This document shows positions 10,747-20,340 of a DNA stretch of 64,000 bases, piece by piece. Made by a program: the position numbers and the translations under genes. Every line of letters begins with the position of its first letter. Position 1 is the first letter of the stretch. The notes under the pieces were generated by a model. That model saw only the letters and a list, made by a program, of their open reading frames with translations. It was not told where the DNA came from and searched no databases. The DNA is from Adiantum capillus-veneris (Eukaryota > Streptophyta > Polypodiopsida > Polypodiales > Pteridaceae). The stretch covers positions 112,592,477-112,656,476 of the forward strand of contig CM043949.1 of the NCBI GenBank assembly GCA_014529385.2. The letters run 5' to 3'.

Positions 10747-11529
10747 CCTTGGCAAAAAGAGTACAATGTGCAGATAGATTGGAATGCGAATGCTGTCAAA
10801 ATTCACCATGCACAAGAACAACAGTTGATATCCTTTGCTCAACAACCCCGGAATAATCAGCTGTCAGCAATGCAATCACCGGATAAAGAGCCAAAAGGAA
10901 GGGTACCACTAAAAATCAAACAGGGAACTACCAACCATGCTCACTACATGAATAAGAAGTCACCTACCACAGTGAACAAATCAGAGTTAGCAACACGAGA
11001 AAAACAAGTATGGGTGCGGAAGGATAGAAGTGACATGGCAGACAAACCACAATACAACGGAAGGATTCAACAGAGACAGATAGTTCAACCAAAACCCAAG
11101 GTAATAAAAAAGATATTGATCCCAAAGAAAATTCTCAGCAATAACTCAAATGCGACTCGCATTTGGATTCCAAAACCGAAGCAAAAGGACCTCCCTTCAG
11201 TACAAGCAACATTGGAAGGCAGACAACTGCATATGAAACCAACAAACCGATTTATGTGGGTGCCAATCAACAACAAAACAGTGGCAACCAAAGACATAGC
11301 AAGAAACCTACAAATACCGGAAAAACAAAGCTACAAATGGAAAACAAAAGAGATAAGGTCTACGGCCGTTCCGGCCAAGCTGATTCTCTCCAAGGAGACA
11401 ACTACGGACATATCAAAAGTAGTGGCAAAGCAACCGACTTTTGCAAGAAAGACAATCAAACAAAGAGCCGTAGAGATACAGATTTTACTTGCAAAGAAAA
11501 CAGGAAACCTCGACGGCGAATGCCAATAA
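10747..11529 (+). CDS. E1 pol: basic C-terminal tail with W-[VI]-P motifs
   Basis: The same frame continues for about 260 residues to a final TAA at 11527. The tail is lysine- and glutamine-rich and has no domain I recognise. It holds spaced tryptophan motifs: QVWVRKDR, RIWIPKPKQ and FMWVPINNK. Similar IWVPK motifs occur in the tails of E2 (22503-22976) and E4 (37320-38000), in the same place behind a protease domain. The conservation suggests a short binding motif, but the role is unknown. Confidence 0.62.
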   Translation, partial: PWQKEYNVQIDWNANAVKIHHAQEQQLISFAQQPRNNQLSAMQSPDKEPKGRVPLKIKQGTTNHAHYMNKKSPTTVNKSELATREKQVWVRKDRSDMADKPQYNGRIQQRQIVQPKPKVIKKILIPKKILSNNSNATRIWIPKPKQKDLPSVQATLEGRQLHMKPTNRFMWVPINNKTVATKDIARNLQIPEKQSYKWKTKEIRSTAVPAKLILSKETTTDISKVVAKQPTFARKTIKQRAVEIQILLAKKTGNLDGECQ

Positions 11530-11696
11530 GCATCTTGCTTATACCCTTCTCTTGCACATCATAAATTTTTCCATGCATTGACCGAGTCTGCATACTATAG
11601 GGCTACATTATAAGGCCAAGCATTAGCACAATTTTATCAACCCGTGCACGGAAAATACTCCGAGGCGATACCTTGTCGTCCGGGAGGACTCTGGCT

Positions 11697-11710
11697 AGGA
11701 GGGGGGGAGG
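11697..11710 (+). other. E1 internal polypurine tract
   Basis: The tract aggagggggggagg closely resembles the 3' polypurine tract at 17771-17786. It lies 6.1 kb upstream of that tract, just behind pol. E2 has a shorter counterpart, taggagggg in its own orientation, near 22175-22185, preceded by the same GTCGTCC-GGAG words. It could be a central plus-strand primer site, or mark where an ancestral element ended before ORF3 was added. Confidence 0.6.
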
Positions 11711-13265
11711 CATTCTCAAATGTGGACCCAATGGCAGAAAGAGCAAAAAAGGGCATGATTTTCGACTATTTTTAAGGGTTGTTGTTTGATAGCAAAATTT
11801 TTTGGACCAACCCAAGTACATATGCCCTTATACAGCATGAATCTACAGGTATATGGGACCAAATGCCAAATCAAGCCCCTAGGTGTGTGTATATAAGTAG
11901 AAATAGCCATTTTTCGGGCAAAATATTGGTAAAACGAAGAAATCCGGCCATAAAAATTGCATGTGAGTGTATATAATGTTTTGCGGTGATGTTTTTGATT
12001 TATTATGATTTTTGGGGATTTTTTGGGTTTGATTTGCTATTTTCCTTTTAATTTTGCTAATTTTCGATAGAAAAAATTCAAAATACAAAAAGCAGGTGAA
12101 AAACGGTTGTAATGAAAAACAAAAAGTATGGGGATGATCAGTGACTATAGGAACACCTATGGTACAATGGGAGTGCAATTATGAGGCTGGAGCAGAAAGC
12201 GTATTTTGGCAAGATTTTGACCGAAATGCCAAATTTCTGGTAAACAGGGCAAATGAAGTCCAAATCAAGAAATTTTTGAGCCTAAACCGCATCTCGCAAG
12301 AGGTTGAGAGCACATGTCAAATTTCATGAAAAGTGGTTCAGGGACCTCCATTATAAGAAATTTTCACTTCATTTTTATCTCATTTCCACTATTGACCTTT
12401 GAGAGAGAGCTTCTGCCACCTAGAGCGAATGGAACTTCTAGCAGCTTCTACGACGCGCATGACTACTCGACAGGCTTTATACATGAGAGGTAGGCTCACC
12501 ACCTTGAGCTTTTCGTGAATGTTTGTCGTTTTGTCACGGAAACTAGCGTAGGGTCCACACACAACGCGAGCAGTAGAGACCTACAAGTAGAGGTGGCCAC
12601 CTAATGGCTAACCCAAAAGCAACGAGACTTCATCGGCAGTAGAAAACCATCAGGAAAAACCCTAATTCATAGAATCCCGCAAGAGGCCACCAAATGGGAA
12701 ATCGGCGGAGAGGCGCCCAAATGCTACCAAAACTCATGGGTAGGAGCATCTCGACATGCTCGACAAGTCTATATAGCCCACATGACCAAAAGGTGAACTG
12801 AAGCGGCACGAAACTTCAGAAACGGCATCAGACACACAAAGCGTCAAATAGCTTTCGTGGCCAAACCGCATGTCCGTTTGCCACCAAACTTCACGAGCGG
12901 CTTTCCTAGACCATCAACAACCAAGTCCTATGGTGGTAGACCACCACAAGTCATCGAAGACATGTAAACGCAACCACAGGTGCTTCTAGAGCGACTAATT
13001 GCCAAATGGAGATCCGGTGAAGCCAAAGTCGACAAAAACCATACAGCAAGGATCCCCAAGGGATCGGGAAGCTATGGAGACCAACATCAAGAAATTTCAT
13101 CGCCGAAAAGCACTCCAAAAGTCAACAAACGGCTTGGAGGCTCTGAAATCCACACAGGGAGTTACTTTCTATCCATTTGACTTTTTTGTTGAAATTAGGC
13201 TTAAAAAGGACTCAGGGGGACTAAGGGCAGGCACCAGTAGCAGTTTCCATAAAAAAATCATCAAG

Positions 13266-14144
13266 AGACATCCTACGCGTAGGATGTCTCAAGGCCATTT
13301 CTGGGCACATAACCCAACAACTCTCATCACACACATGTTTTGAATAGCCTTTACATGCTAGCCACCAAGCTTCATCACATTTGGACCAAAATTGACCTCA
13401 TATGCAGGAAAAAAACACAAAGTCAGGGCATAGAGGCAATAATGGGCCATAGACCTACCAAAACTTGTCCAAATCACATGAAACTTGCACAACACATTCA
13501 TGAGCACATATCCAACCAATCTGTGTGGTCACTTGCAAAAAATGATGAAGTAGACATACTACGCATAGGATGTCTATTTGACATTTTTGGCCTACAGAGG
13601 GTATTTTTACATTCCAGATCTTATCATATCACCTTCAAGAGCTCATATATCAAGTTTTAAGCCATTCTAATCATTTTGACCCCCAACACCTCAAAGATAC
13701 ACTTTTTGAGCCCCAAAACACTACACAGGGTCTTACCAACATCAATTCTTGTCCAAATCCAAATCCAAGGGCATGGCCATGTTCCACATGCCAAGGACTA
13801 CCCACAGAACAAATCCCAAGCCATTTTTATGAAATAGACATCCTACGTGTAGAATGTCTCAAGCATGTTTTTGACCTTCTGTGCAAAGAATGACATCATG
13901 GGAGCCATTACCATGGTGCAAGGAGCCCATATATCAATTTTCAACCCATTTGGATATCATTTGCTACCTGTTGTGGAGATTCTACCCAATTTGTGAGCCT
14001 AAAGCCTAATTTTGCTCAAAAATCCACTTTTTGATGCCCAAATCCAAATCCAATCATATAGCCATGTTGTACAGGCCAAGGATCACCAGCATGTCCAGTA
14101 TCACCAAAATCTGATGAAAAAGACATCCTACGCATAGGATGTCT
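13266..14144. repeat. E1 palindrome array, spacer copy
   Basis: Four copies of the leader palindrome lie at 13266-13289 (perfect), 13552-13575, 13836-13859 and 14121-14144 (each with one to three changes). The intervals are 286, 284 and 285 bp. The units between them are related but diverged: 'gtccaaatccaaatccaa' and 'catatatcaa' recur in units two and three. The last copy ends 164 bp before the start of ORF3. Confidence 0.9.
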
Positions 14145-14308
14145 AGATAATAAATTTTTGCCAGAATTGTACTGTGAGCACATGCACAATTTCACAAGTT
14201 CCTTTTAAGTTTTATTTCAATTTTCAAGTCATTTGGATAGTTAAAACTTAGTTTCTCAGCTGATATGGAAAAAACGCTAACTTTGGACTACTGAGTGCAA
14301 CAGGATCT

Positions 14309-17300
14309 ATGGCAGCCGCAAAGTCACCGGCAAAGAAGAAAAGGATGACCATAAAGGATTATTTGAAAGAAGTAGAGCCCTTCGTCATACCAGAAGGAAC
14401 TCTAAAGCCAACCAGCACGTGGATCCAAGAGGACTTGCTAGAGTCCAATGATCTAAAGATCTACCAAGGCGTGTTCAAAGACACCTAAGGAAATGTGATA
14501 GAGCTACCAATGCTACCGCGGGAGCTCAATGAGTTCGTCAGAAGCAAGATGGCAGAGTATCTGGAGAAGATTGATCTCCACAATTATTCTGAAGCTGTGC
14601 CGGCAGGAATAGACATAAAAAGAGTATGGGAATTTGTGACGACAATCAAAGAAGATGGAGTGGCCCGAGTTACGGATCTGCAGGGCAAGCTAGGCACGGA
14701 AATTCTAATCATAGAGAGAGTAGTGGAAGCTGCACTAGACCTCTCAAACAAAGGGGATAGTGTAACCAAAAGAAGAGATGAAGTAAAGGTGTACACAGAA
14801 AAGAAAGCCAACTACACCTTTGAAGCCATTGCCAACCCTAAAGTGGAAATCATGAGTCAGCTGTACAATCATTATTTCCATATGTGTACAAAGCGGCCAC
14901 AAAAGTACAGAATGCCGCCTGGAGCAATTGCCACAACACTCACCTGGGCAATGCAGAAAAGCAAGCCGAAGGTAATCAATTATGCAGCTTATATACATGA
15001 TAATCTAGTGAAGATGGGCAATAAGAACCCCACATACATCGTGCCGGGTGAGCTAATCACAAAAGTGATTTATGGGGCATTTCACACCAAGGGAAGATGG
15101 CCCGACCCTCCATCACAGAACGACTGGCTGAGGCTCAAGGAAGATAAGGAAGAGGAACAGCACAAAGCACCAAGGGTTGCCACTAGGTTGAAACGTCGGT
15201 TAGAAACCGTGCAAGAAGAGCAGCCAGAGCTGAAGAAGGGAAAGAAGGAATCCATCCAAGTGCTAGAAAAAGAGACGAAATCACAGAAAGTGGCACGGCT
15301 AGAGCGGCTAATGGAAAGTTTCAGAGCCGAAAGAGCCCTCAAAGGAGATTTGAATGAGCCATGGAAGCCGTCTCTAGAAGCAATGTTGGCATCATCCCGA
15401 AGGGTGCACAGAGATAGATTTGACGACTATATTAAGAATTTTAAGATTTTGTATGCCACGGCGGAAAATATCCCACATGTACCATTTACGGAAGCAGAAG
15501 TGGAGCAAGTCCGACGGCAAGTGCTAGAGGAGCAGGAAGGCCAAGAGAGAGAGAAAGACAAAGGCGGACAGGGATTTCTAGAAAAAGCCAACAACTCCAC
15601 CGTCCAACCACTACCCTCACCGCCTCCTCGTAGCCCTCCATAGACTCAACAGAAAGAGGAGCAAGACAAACCTGAAGATCAAGAGGAGTCAAAGCAAGAA
15701 CAGAGCCAAGAGAAAGAACCAAAAGAAGAAGCTAAGCCTAAAAGTGAGCAAACAGAGCCAAACGAAGCAAGGTATAACACATTTCTAGACCTACTGGCTG
15801 TCGGATATTCAAAAGAAAAGGCTGCCACAGTCGCATTTGACTTGGCAAGCACGGGGCCCAAAGAGCAAATGCAGATCCTGCGGTTAGTGGAGCTAAAGGA
15901 GATGGCCACTGATACAGTGAACCTGCACCCACCCACCAATGATTGGGATGTGGTGATGAACAAGCTAACCGGGCTAAGGGCACAGTCAATGGCCACAGAA
16001 AGTGAAATGGAAACTCTCAAATCCACTGAAGTGTAGAGAAAGCTTGAAGTCGACACTTTACAAAAACAAAGCCAAAGGCAGATAGAGAGAGAAGCAGAGC
16101 TGCAAGCCAATCTGGCAAAGGCATTGCAAAGATGCCAGGAGATGGAAAGAGTAAATCAGGAATCAGCTCAAAGACTGCAAGGAGCCGAAGAGGAATATAG
16201 ACAACTCAGCAAGACATTGACAGATGCAGAAAGGGAAAGGGATAACTTAACCCTACAACTTGCTGAGGAGTCCAAGGAAGTTGAGGCCATGAGAAATTCC
16301 AAAGAGAAGGCAGAAATAGAGCAGGAGGCTAGCCATGATGAGGTTCTTGAGCTCAAGGACCAGCTTAAAGTTAAAGATCAAACCATCCAGCGGCTACGGG
16401 AATCTCCTGCTAGAGTCAGAGCTACTAGCTCGACTCACACCACTTCAGAGAACCAGATCTATGAAGAACAAATGAAAGAGCTCCAGAAAGAGTTGACCAT
16501 AGAGAAGAACCAAAGGTTGATGATGGCAGAAGGGTCGGTGGTTATGCAAACATGCATGGAAGAAGAGCAGAAGGCAATGCAAGATGAGTTAGAAAATATC
16601 AAGAGAAAGATCGAGGAGGTGGAGAAGATAAACGCCGATTTGAACGACCTCCTTGTGAACATGGGAGAACAAGCTGAAGCAGAGAAACACACATTCCAAA
16701 AGCAGATAGAAGAGCTGAGAGGCCAGCAGGCAGAAGAGCAGGCAAGCATAGTGCCAGCAGCCATGGAAGGCATAGACCTAGAGAATGTTGCAGATCCTGT
16801 GGACACACCCATGCAAGAGGAAATCCTAGTAGGACCCTCTCAAGAGCCACAAGATCAGACACAAGAAGAGGAAGAGAAGTTGCGCAAGGCCATAGAAGCA
16901 GAAATCAGAGAAACAGCCAAGGAAGCCTTGGAATGGGAGCAGAGGGTTTTTAAATCCATGACCATTCAGAAGATAGACGTCAGCAACCTTCAGTGTGAAT
17001 GGCTACAGCCCTCTCTCCCATATCCTTTGCTAAAGTACGAAGCCGCCACAATCAACAGGAGAATCAGAGGAGAGCCAACAGTGCCACTCTACACAACAGA
17101 TATCTCCAAGCCTAAAGGGGTAAAGTTGATAGTCGACTCCCAGCCCAGGTGGAGAAAGGCATGGCTAACGAAGTATCCACAATACCTAATCCATTTGGTA
17201 GAGGCACCCAAAATCATCAGAGATAACCTAAGCTTCTGCCCTCTACCAAGGATGCGGACGTGGAAGGCCCAGGAGCTACTACAAAGAAGCCAACCCACTT

Positions 17301-17734
17301 GGCTAAACTATCCGAAGTTGCCAAGCTTGAAGGTAGGCGAGAGAATAAGTGTTCAATACATGGTGAAAACCCTAACGGGAGCCATCAAATTGTTCACTGG
17401 CTCGCCTGAACTTTCTTGCATTATGTTGAGAAATATTTGCAAAACCCTTTTGACAGTCTTCGAGACGTTCAAACCGGGCAAGGCGACAGACAGTATCTTC
17501 TTCTTTCAAGATACTTACAGATATGCACACAATCTATCTGGTCAGCCTTCCAAGGAGGTGATACATGCATTGTATCAAAGGATCATGTTTCTGCCATCCT
17601 ATCACCTCCAGGCCTTTGAAGAAGCTTTCTACACCGGCTTCTTCACCATCAGCACCGACATATTCGGCCCAACACTATTGGATTTACATGCAAGATACGA
17701 GTCGCTGCTCAAGATGCGAGAAACGATAAGATGA
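14309..17734 (+). pseudogene. E1 ORF3: coiled-coil protein with conserved C-terminal domain
   Basis: A single frame of 1,141 codons starts at ATG 14309 and ends just before the 3' polypurine tract. It has three in-frame stops (TAA 14486, TAG 15641, TAG 16034) and no frameshift. The N-terminus carries a basic, NLS-like SPAKKKR. Residues of about 240-560 and 600-860 are rich in Glu, Lys and Gln with heptad character, so long coiled coils are likely. The last 250 residues form a different, more globular part (YMVKTLT, PELSCIML, AFEEAFYTGFF, DIFGP). E2 keeps this C-terminal part at 19700-20300. I see no signal peptide or membrane segment, so it does not look like an envelope protein. I do not recognise the family. 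It could be a captured host gene or a particle or chromatin-binding protein. Confidence 0.75.
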
Positions 17735-17770
17735 AGAAGTAGCTCAATAGTCATGCCAGGAACGACATGA

Positions 17771-17786
17771 GCAAGGAGGGGGGGAG
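17771..17786 (+). other. E1 polypurine tract
   Basis: The purine run gcaaggagggggggag ends directly at the 3' LTR (TGTTAG). It is the plus-strand primer site of the element. Confidence 0.9.
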
Positions 17787-18885
17787 TGTTAGAAGCTGCA
17801 CACACCCTACGAAAAATGACGGCTCGGCAGATTATCATTTTTTGTAATTATTCATTTATTGAGAAAACCCGACATTTCACCTTGTAAATATTGGGGCTTA
17901 CAGAAGTTTCCAGATTGTATCCCAGTTTTGACATTTAGATTGAGTAGATGGTGGTTAATTTGGAACTTTAGGGTTTGAGAATTGTAAGGTATTTATACCA
18001 CTTTTTGACCTTAATGAAAAAACCTTTTGTCATTTTAAAAAGTTTGAAGTTTGTGAGTGAGCGTACTGTGTACGAGAGAGAGTGAGAGCTTCATCTTGAT
18101 GCTACCGCGTACCGCTGGTCAGGATCGAGTGCGGAGAAGTGCAGTGTGTTTCCCCCAGCGAGAGTTACGCGCCAATACCTACATTGCGCACGTACGGTCC
18201 GGTTTTGTGAGCTCCATCTACGAGCTTGATCTGGTGATTCGGTGAGCATACGTTGTCAGATTTTGCATTGCAGCATATCCACGTGTTCGCATTGAGTAGA
18301 GCTACACATTAAGTATTTTAGATTTTGGAAACAATGACCTAAAAATTTCTGCCAGACATGCTATGTGATTCTGCACCACATGTTTTACGTTGGGGTTTTG
18401 GTTCATAGACCTTAGGGAGAGAGACCTATTGGTGTTAGTAGGGTCTCCTTCAAGTTGTGTGGTGTTTCGAGATTGTTTGATGGGTGTTCGGCTCTACAAA
18501 GCGTTGTAGGAAGTTTCTTCTTATGCACTCTTGAAGGCTGTGACTTAGACATTGGGTGGAGATCTCTGTAGGAATTAGTTAGGAGTCGGTCGAGTGTAGG
18601 TTGACACCCTATGATTGCTTCCACGCGCCTGCGGGTCGAGATTGTTTGATGGGTGTTCGGCTCTACAAAGCGTTGTAGGAAGTTTCTTCTTATGCACTCT
18701 TGAAGGTTGTGACTTAGACATTGGGTGGAGATCTCTGTAGGAATTAGTTAGGAGTCGGTCGAGTGTAGGTTGACACCCTATGATTGCTTCCACGTGCCTG
18801 CGGGTCGAGCTTTGTCCTTAGCTAACAAATCTTGTTAGGTGAGTTCTTGTTGTGCTAACGTCCGTCGTAACGTATCCGTCCAACA
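17787..18885 (+). repeat. E1 3' LTR, 1,099 bp
   Basis: The LTR starts TGTTAGAAGC after the polypurine tract and ends CCAACA at the junction with E2. A TATA-like tatttatac lies at 17990-17998. The part 18467-18804 is a tandem duplication of 169 bp. The last 149 bp pair with the 5' LTR tail at the window start. Confidence 0.92.
18467..18804 (+). repeat. 169-bp tandem duplication inside E1 3' LTR
   Basis: Two adjacent copies (18467-18635 and 18636-18804) differ at only a few bases. Both begin tcgagattgtttgat and end gcctgcggg. A duplication in the R/U5 part of an LTR should be copied into both LTRs if it predates insertion. The 5' LTR is not complete enough here to tell. Confidence 0.9.
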
Positions 18886-19660
18886 GGTTGTCAATCTCTC
18901 GGAAAACAACAAACAACTCACATCTAACTCAAGCTACACTCAAATGACTAAAATCATCAAAAGCGAATGACATCCAAACATAACAAAACTTCTAGGACAA
19001 GTTTATAAGACCTAAGTGAGACCTAAGTACACAAGCTTATGGTCTCAAACCCCACTTTAGGTCAAGTGCAAAAATCACGATTATTAACAACAGTGGATTT
19101 TTGACCTAGTCGTTTTTGGCCCAGAATGCATCTAAATGCTTAGCAATGATGCCCCAATACCCCGCCTATGCTTAATTTTTTATTTTGAAGTGTAAATTTC
19201 TGCTTATGATGAAATTAGACCGCGGGTTGGCGATGCCAAAAGCTACGAAATACTGTGAAATGCTTACGTCAATGCGTAGAGCTCTTACCTGCGATTGCAA
19301 TGCAACAAACGTGATTGCAATGTGACAACCGGGGAGGGAGTAGGAAGCGCAAGAAGGAGAGAAGTGAGCGCCGTTAGCTCGCACTGTGTATTTCATTATC
19401 CAAAACTTAAAAATTACTTTAAAAAATTGGCTTTTATACCTTAGCCAAGGTTTTTTGTGGTCAAAACTAATAATTTGGGAGCTCTAACTAAAGATGGGTA
19501 AAAACAGGTTGATACAATCTGGAAGCTTGTAGCCCCGGCTCATCAATTACAAGGTTTATCCGTAAAATAGGAGTTACAGTATTCCCGATTTATCAAAATA
19601 ATAAGTGTTTTTACAATGAGAGCTCCAAAAAATGGTATCCAAGTTAGCTTGGTGCTAACA
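18886..19660 (-). repeat. E2 3' LTR, partial (cut by E1)
   Basis: It matches 51310-52109 of the intact LTR and ends gctaaca at the polypurine tract. The first 115 bp are missing at the E1 boundary. The stretch near 19073-19093 contains half of the E2 palindrome (aatcacgattatt). Confidence 0.9.
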
Positions 19661-19676
19661 TTCCCCCCTCCTTGCC
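19661..19676 (-). other. E2 polypurine tract
   Basis: The plus-strand sequence ttcccccctccttgcc is, in element orientation, ggcaaggaggggggaa, almost the same as the tract of E1. It abuts the LTR. Confidence 0.88.
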
Positions 19677-19689
19677 TGTGTCGTCCCTT

Positions 19690-20340
19690 GACATAGCTTT
19701 ATGGGCTGAAATAGTCTTCAAGTTGATGGCTAGCGAGGCGGTCTTTAAGTGCATGTAGAGCCTTTTTGTATCTGATCTTTCTCTCTTTGTCTAGCACCTG
19801 CAAAAAATACATGGCGACTCTGTTTTCAAGCTCAACTACGGAGTAGCCTACAAATCTTGATGTCAGGTTGCTGATCCGCAGCCTACAAATCTTGATGTCA
19901 GGTTGCTGATTACTGGCCCAAAAATCCTCATTTGCCAAGTGAAGAACCTTGTGTAGAATGCTTCCCCAAACGCCAACATATTATGAGAAGGTAAGAACAG
20001 GAATCGGGCGTAGAAGCCATAGAGGACTTCTTCGAAAGGTTGATCACTGAGATCGTAGCATAAACCTTTATTGCCCTCGAGGAATGACATCCACGGGGCT
20101 CCTGCTTGCTCTGGCTCATGGAATACTTCAATGCAGGGAGCAACATTCGATACATTTTATAAAGCATCACACATGATAGATCAGGAAGACTTTTGAAGAA
20201 TTACATGGCGCTCGTTAGGGTTTTCACCATGTATTCTTCCGTCAGAGATTCCTTTTCTGGAGCTGGCAAGAAATATGGGCTCATTTGGGTGCACAGGATG
20301 AAAATGGTGCCAGATTTGGGCGTTAGGTCTCTGAAACAGT
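19690..20340 (-). pseudogene. E2 ORF3 remnant (C-terminal domain only)
   Basis: Read on the minus strand, this region aligns with the last 200 residues of E1 ORF3. Shared blocks are YMVKTLT, LPDLSCVMLYK versus SPELSCIMLRN, LSDQPFEEVLYGFY versus LSGQPSKEVIHALY, FLFLPSHNMLAF versus IMFLPSYHLQAF, and FYTRFF..RIFGP versus FYTGFF..DIFGP. One stop and at least two frameshifts break it. A 32-bp direct duplication lies at about 19852-19915. The N-terminus and the coiled coil found in E1 are absent, which implies a deletion of roughly 2.8 kb or a shorter ancestral form. Confidence 0.75.

Larger units (their letters stand above)
11530..14308 (+). other. E1 spacer between pol and ORF3
   Basis: About 2.8 kb without a supported gene. 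It opens with a conserved stretch (11630-11710) that E2 shares at about 22180-22215 in reverse, and ends with four palindromes. Short frames in between (13340-13660 and others) have no motif and overlap the repeats. From about 13290 on, the DNA is a diverged tandem array of units near 285 bp. Confidence 0.75.
1..18885 (+). mobile_element. E1: giant Ty3/Gypsy LTR retrotransposon, left end outside window
   Basis: This element runs from the last 149 bp of a 5' LTR to a complete 3' LTR. In order it holds: tRNA-Asp primer site, leader with palindromes, extended gag, protease 1, RT, RNase H, integrase, protease 2, non-coding spacer with palindromes, ORF3 and polypurine tract. With a full 5' LTR it would be about 19.8 kb, far above the 5-12 kb usual for plant Gypsy elements. 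It sits inside the left LTR of E2: that LTR resumes at 18886 with ggttg, the expected 5-bp target duplication, whose partner lies left of the window. The 5' LTR tail differs from its 3' counterpart at about 9 of 149 positions, nearly all transitions. All coding regions carry stops, so the copy is defective. Confidence 0.93.

Noticed and set aside
6736..11529. RNA editing or stop reassignment to explain the in-frame stops in E1 pol
   Set aside because: Nothing in the sequence supports it for nuclear transposon RNA. C-to-T decay explains several of the stops more simply. Kept only as something to check in RNA data.
683..14144. Regularly spaced palindromes as a CRISPR-like array
   Set aside because: The interval is about 285 bp with related spacers, inside a plant LTR element; CRISPR spacers are short and unique, and there are no cas genes.
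14309..17734. ORF3 as an envelope-like protein, because of its position between pol and the 3' LTR
   Set aside because: No signal peptide, membrane segment or cleavage motif is visible; the protein is charged and coiled-coil rich.
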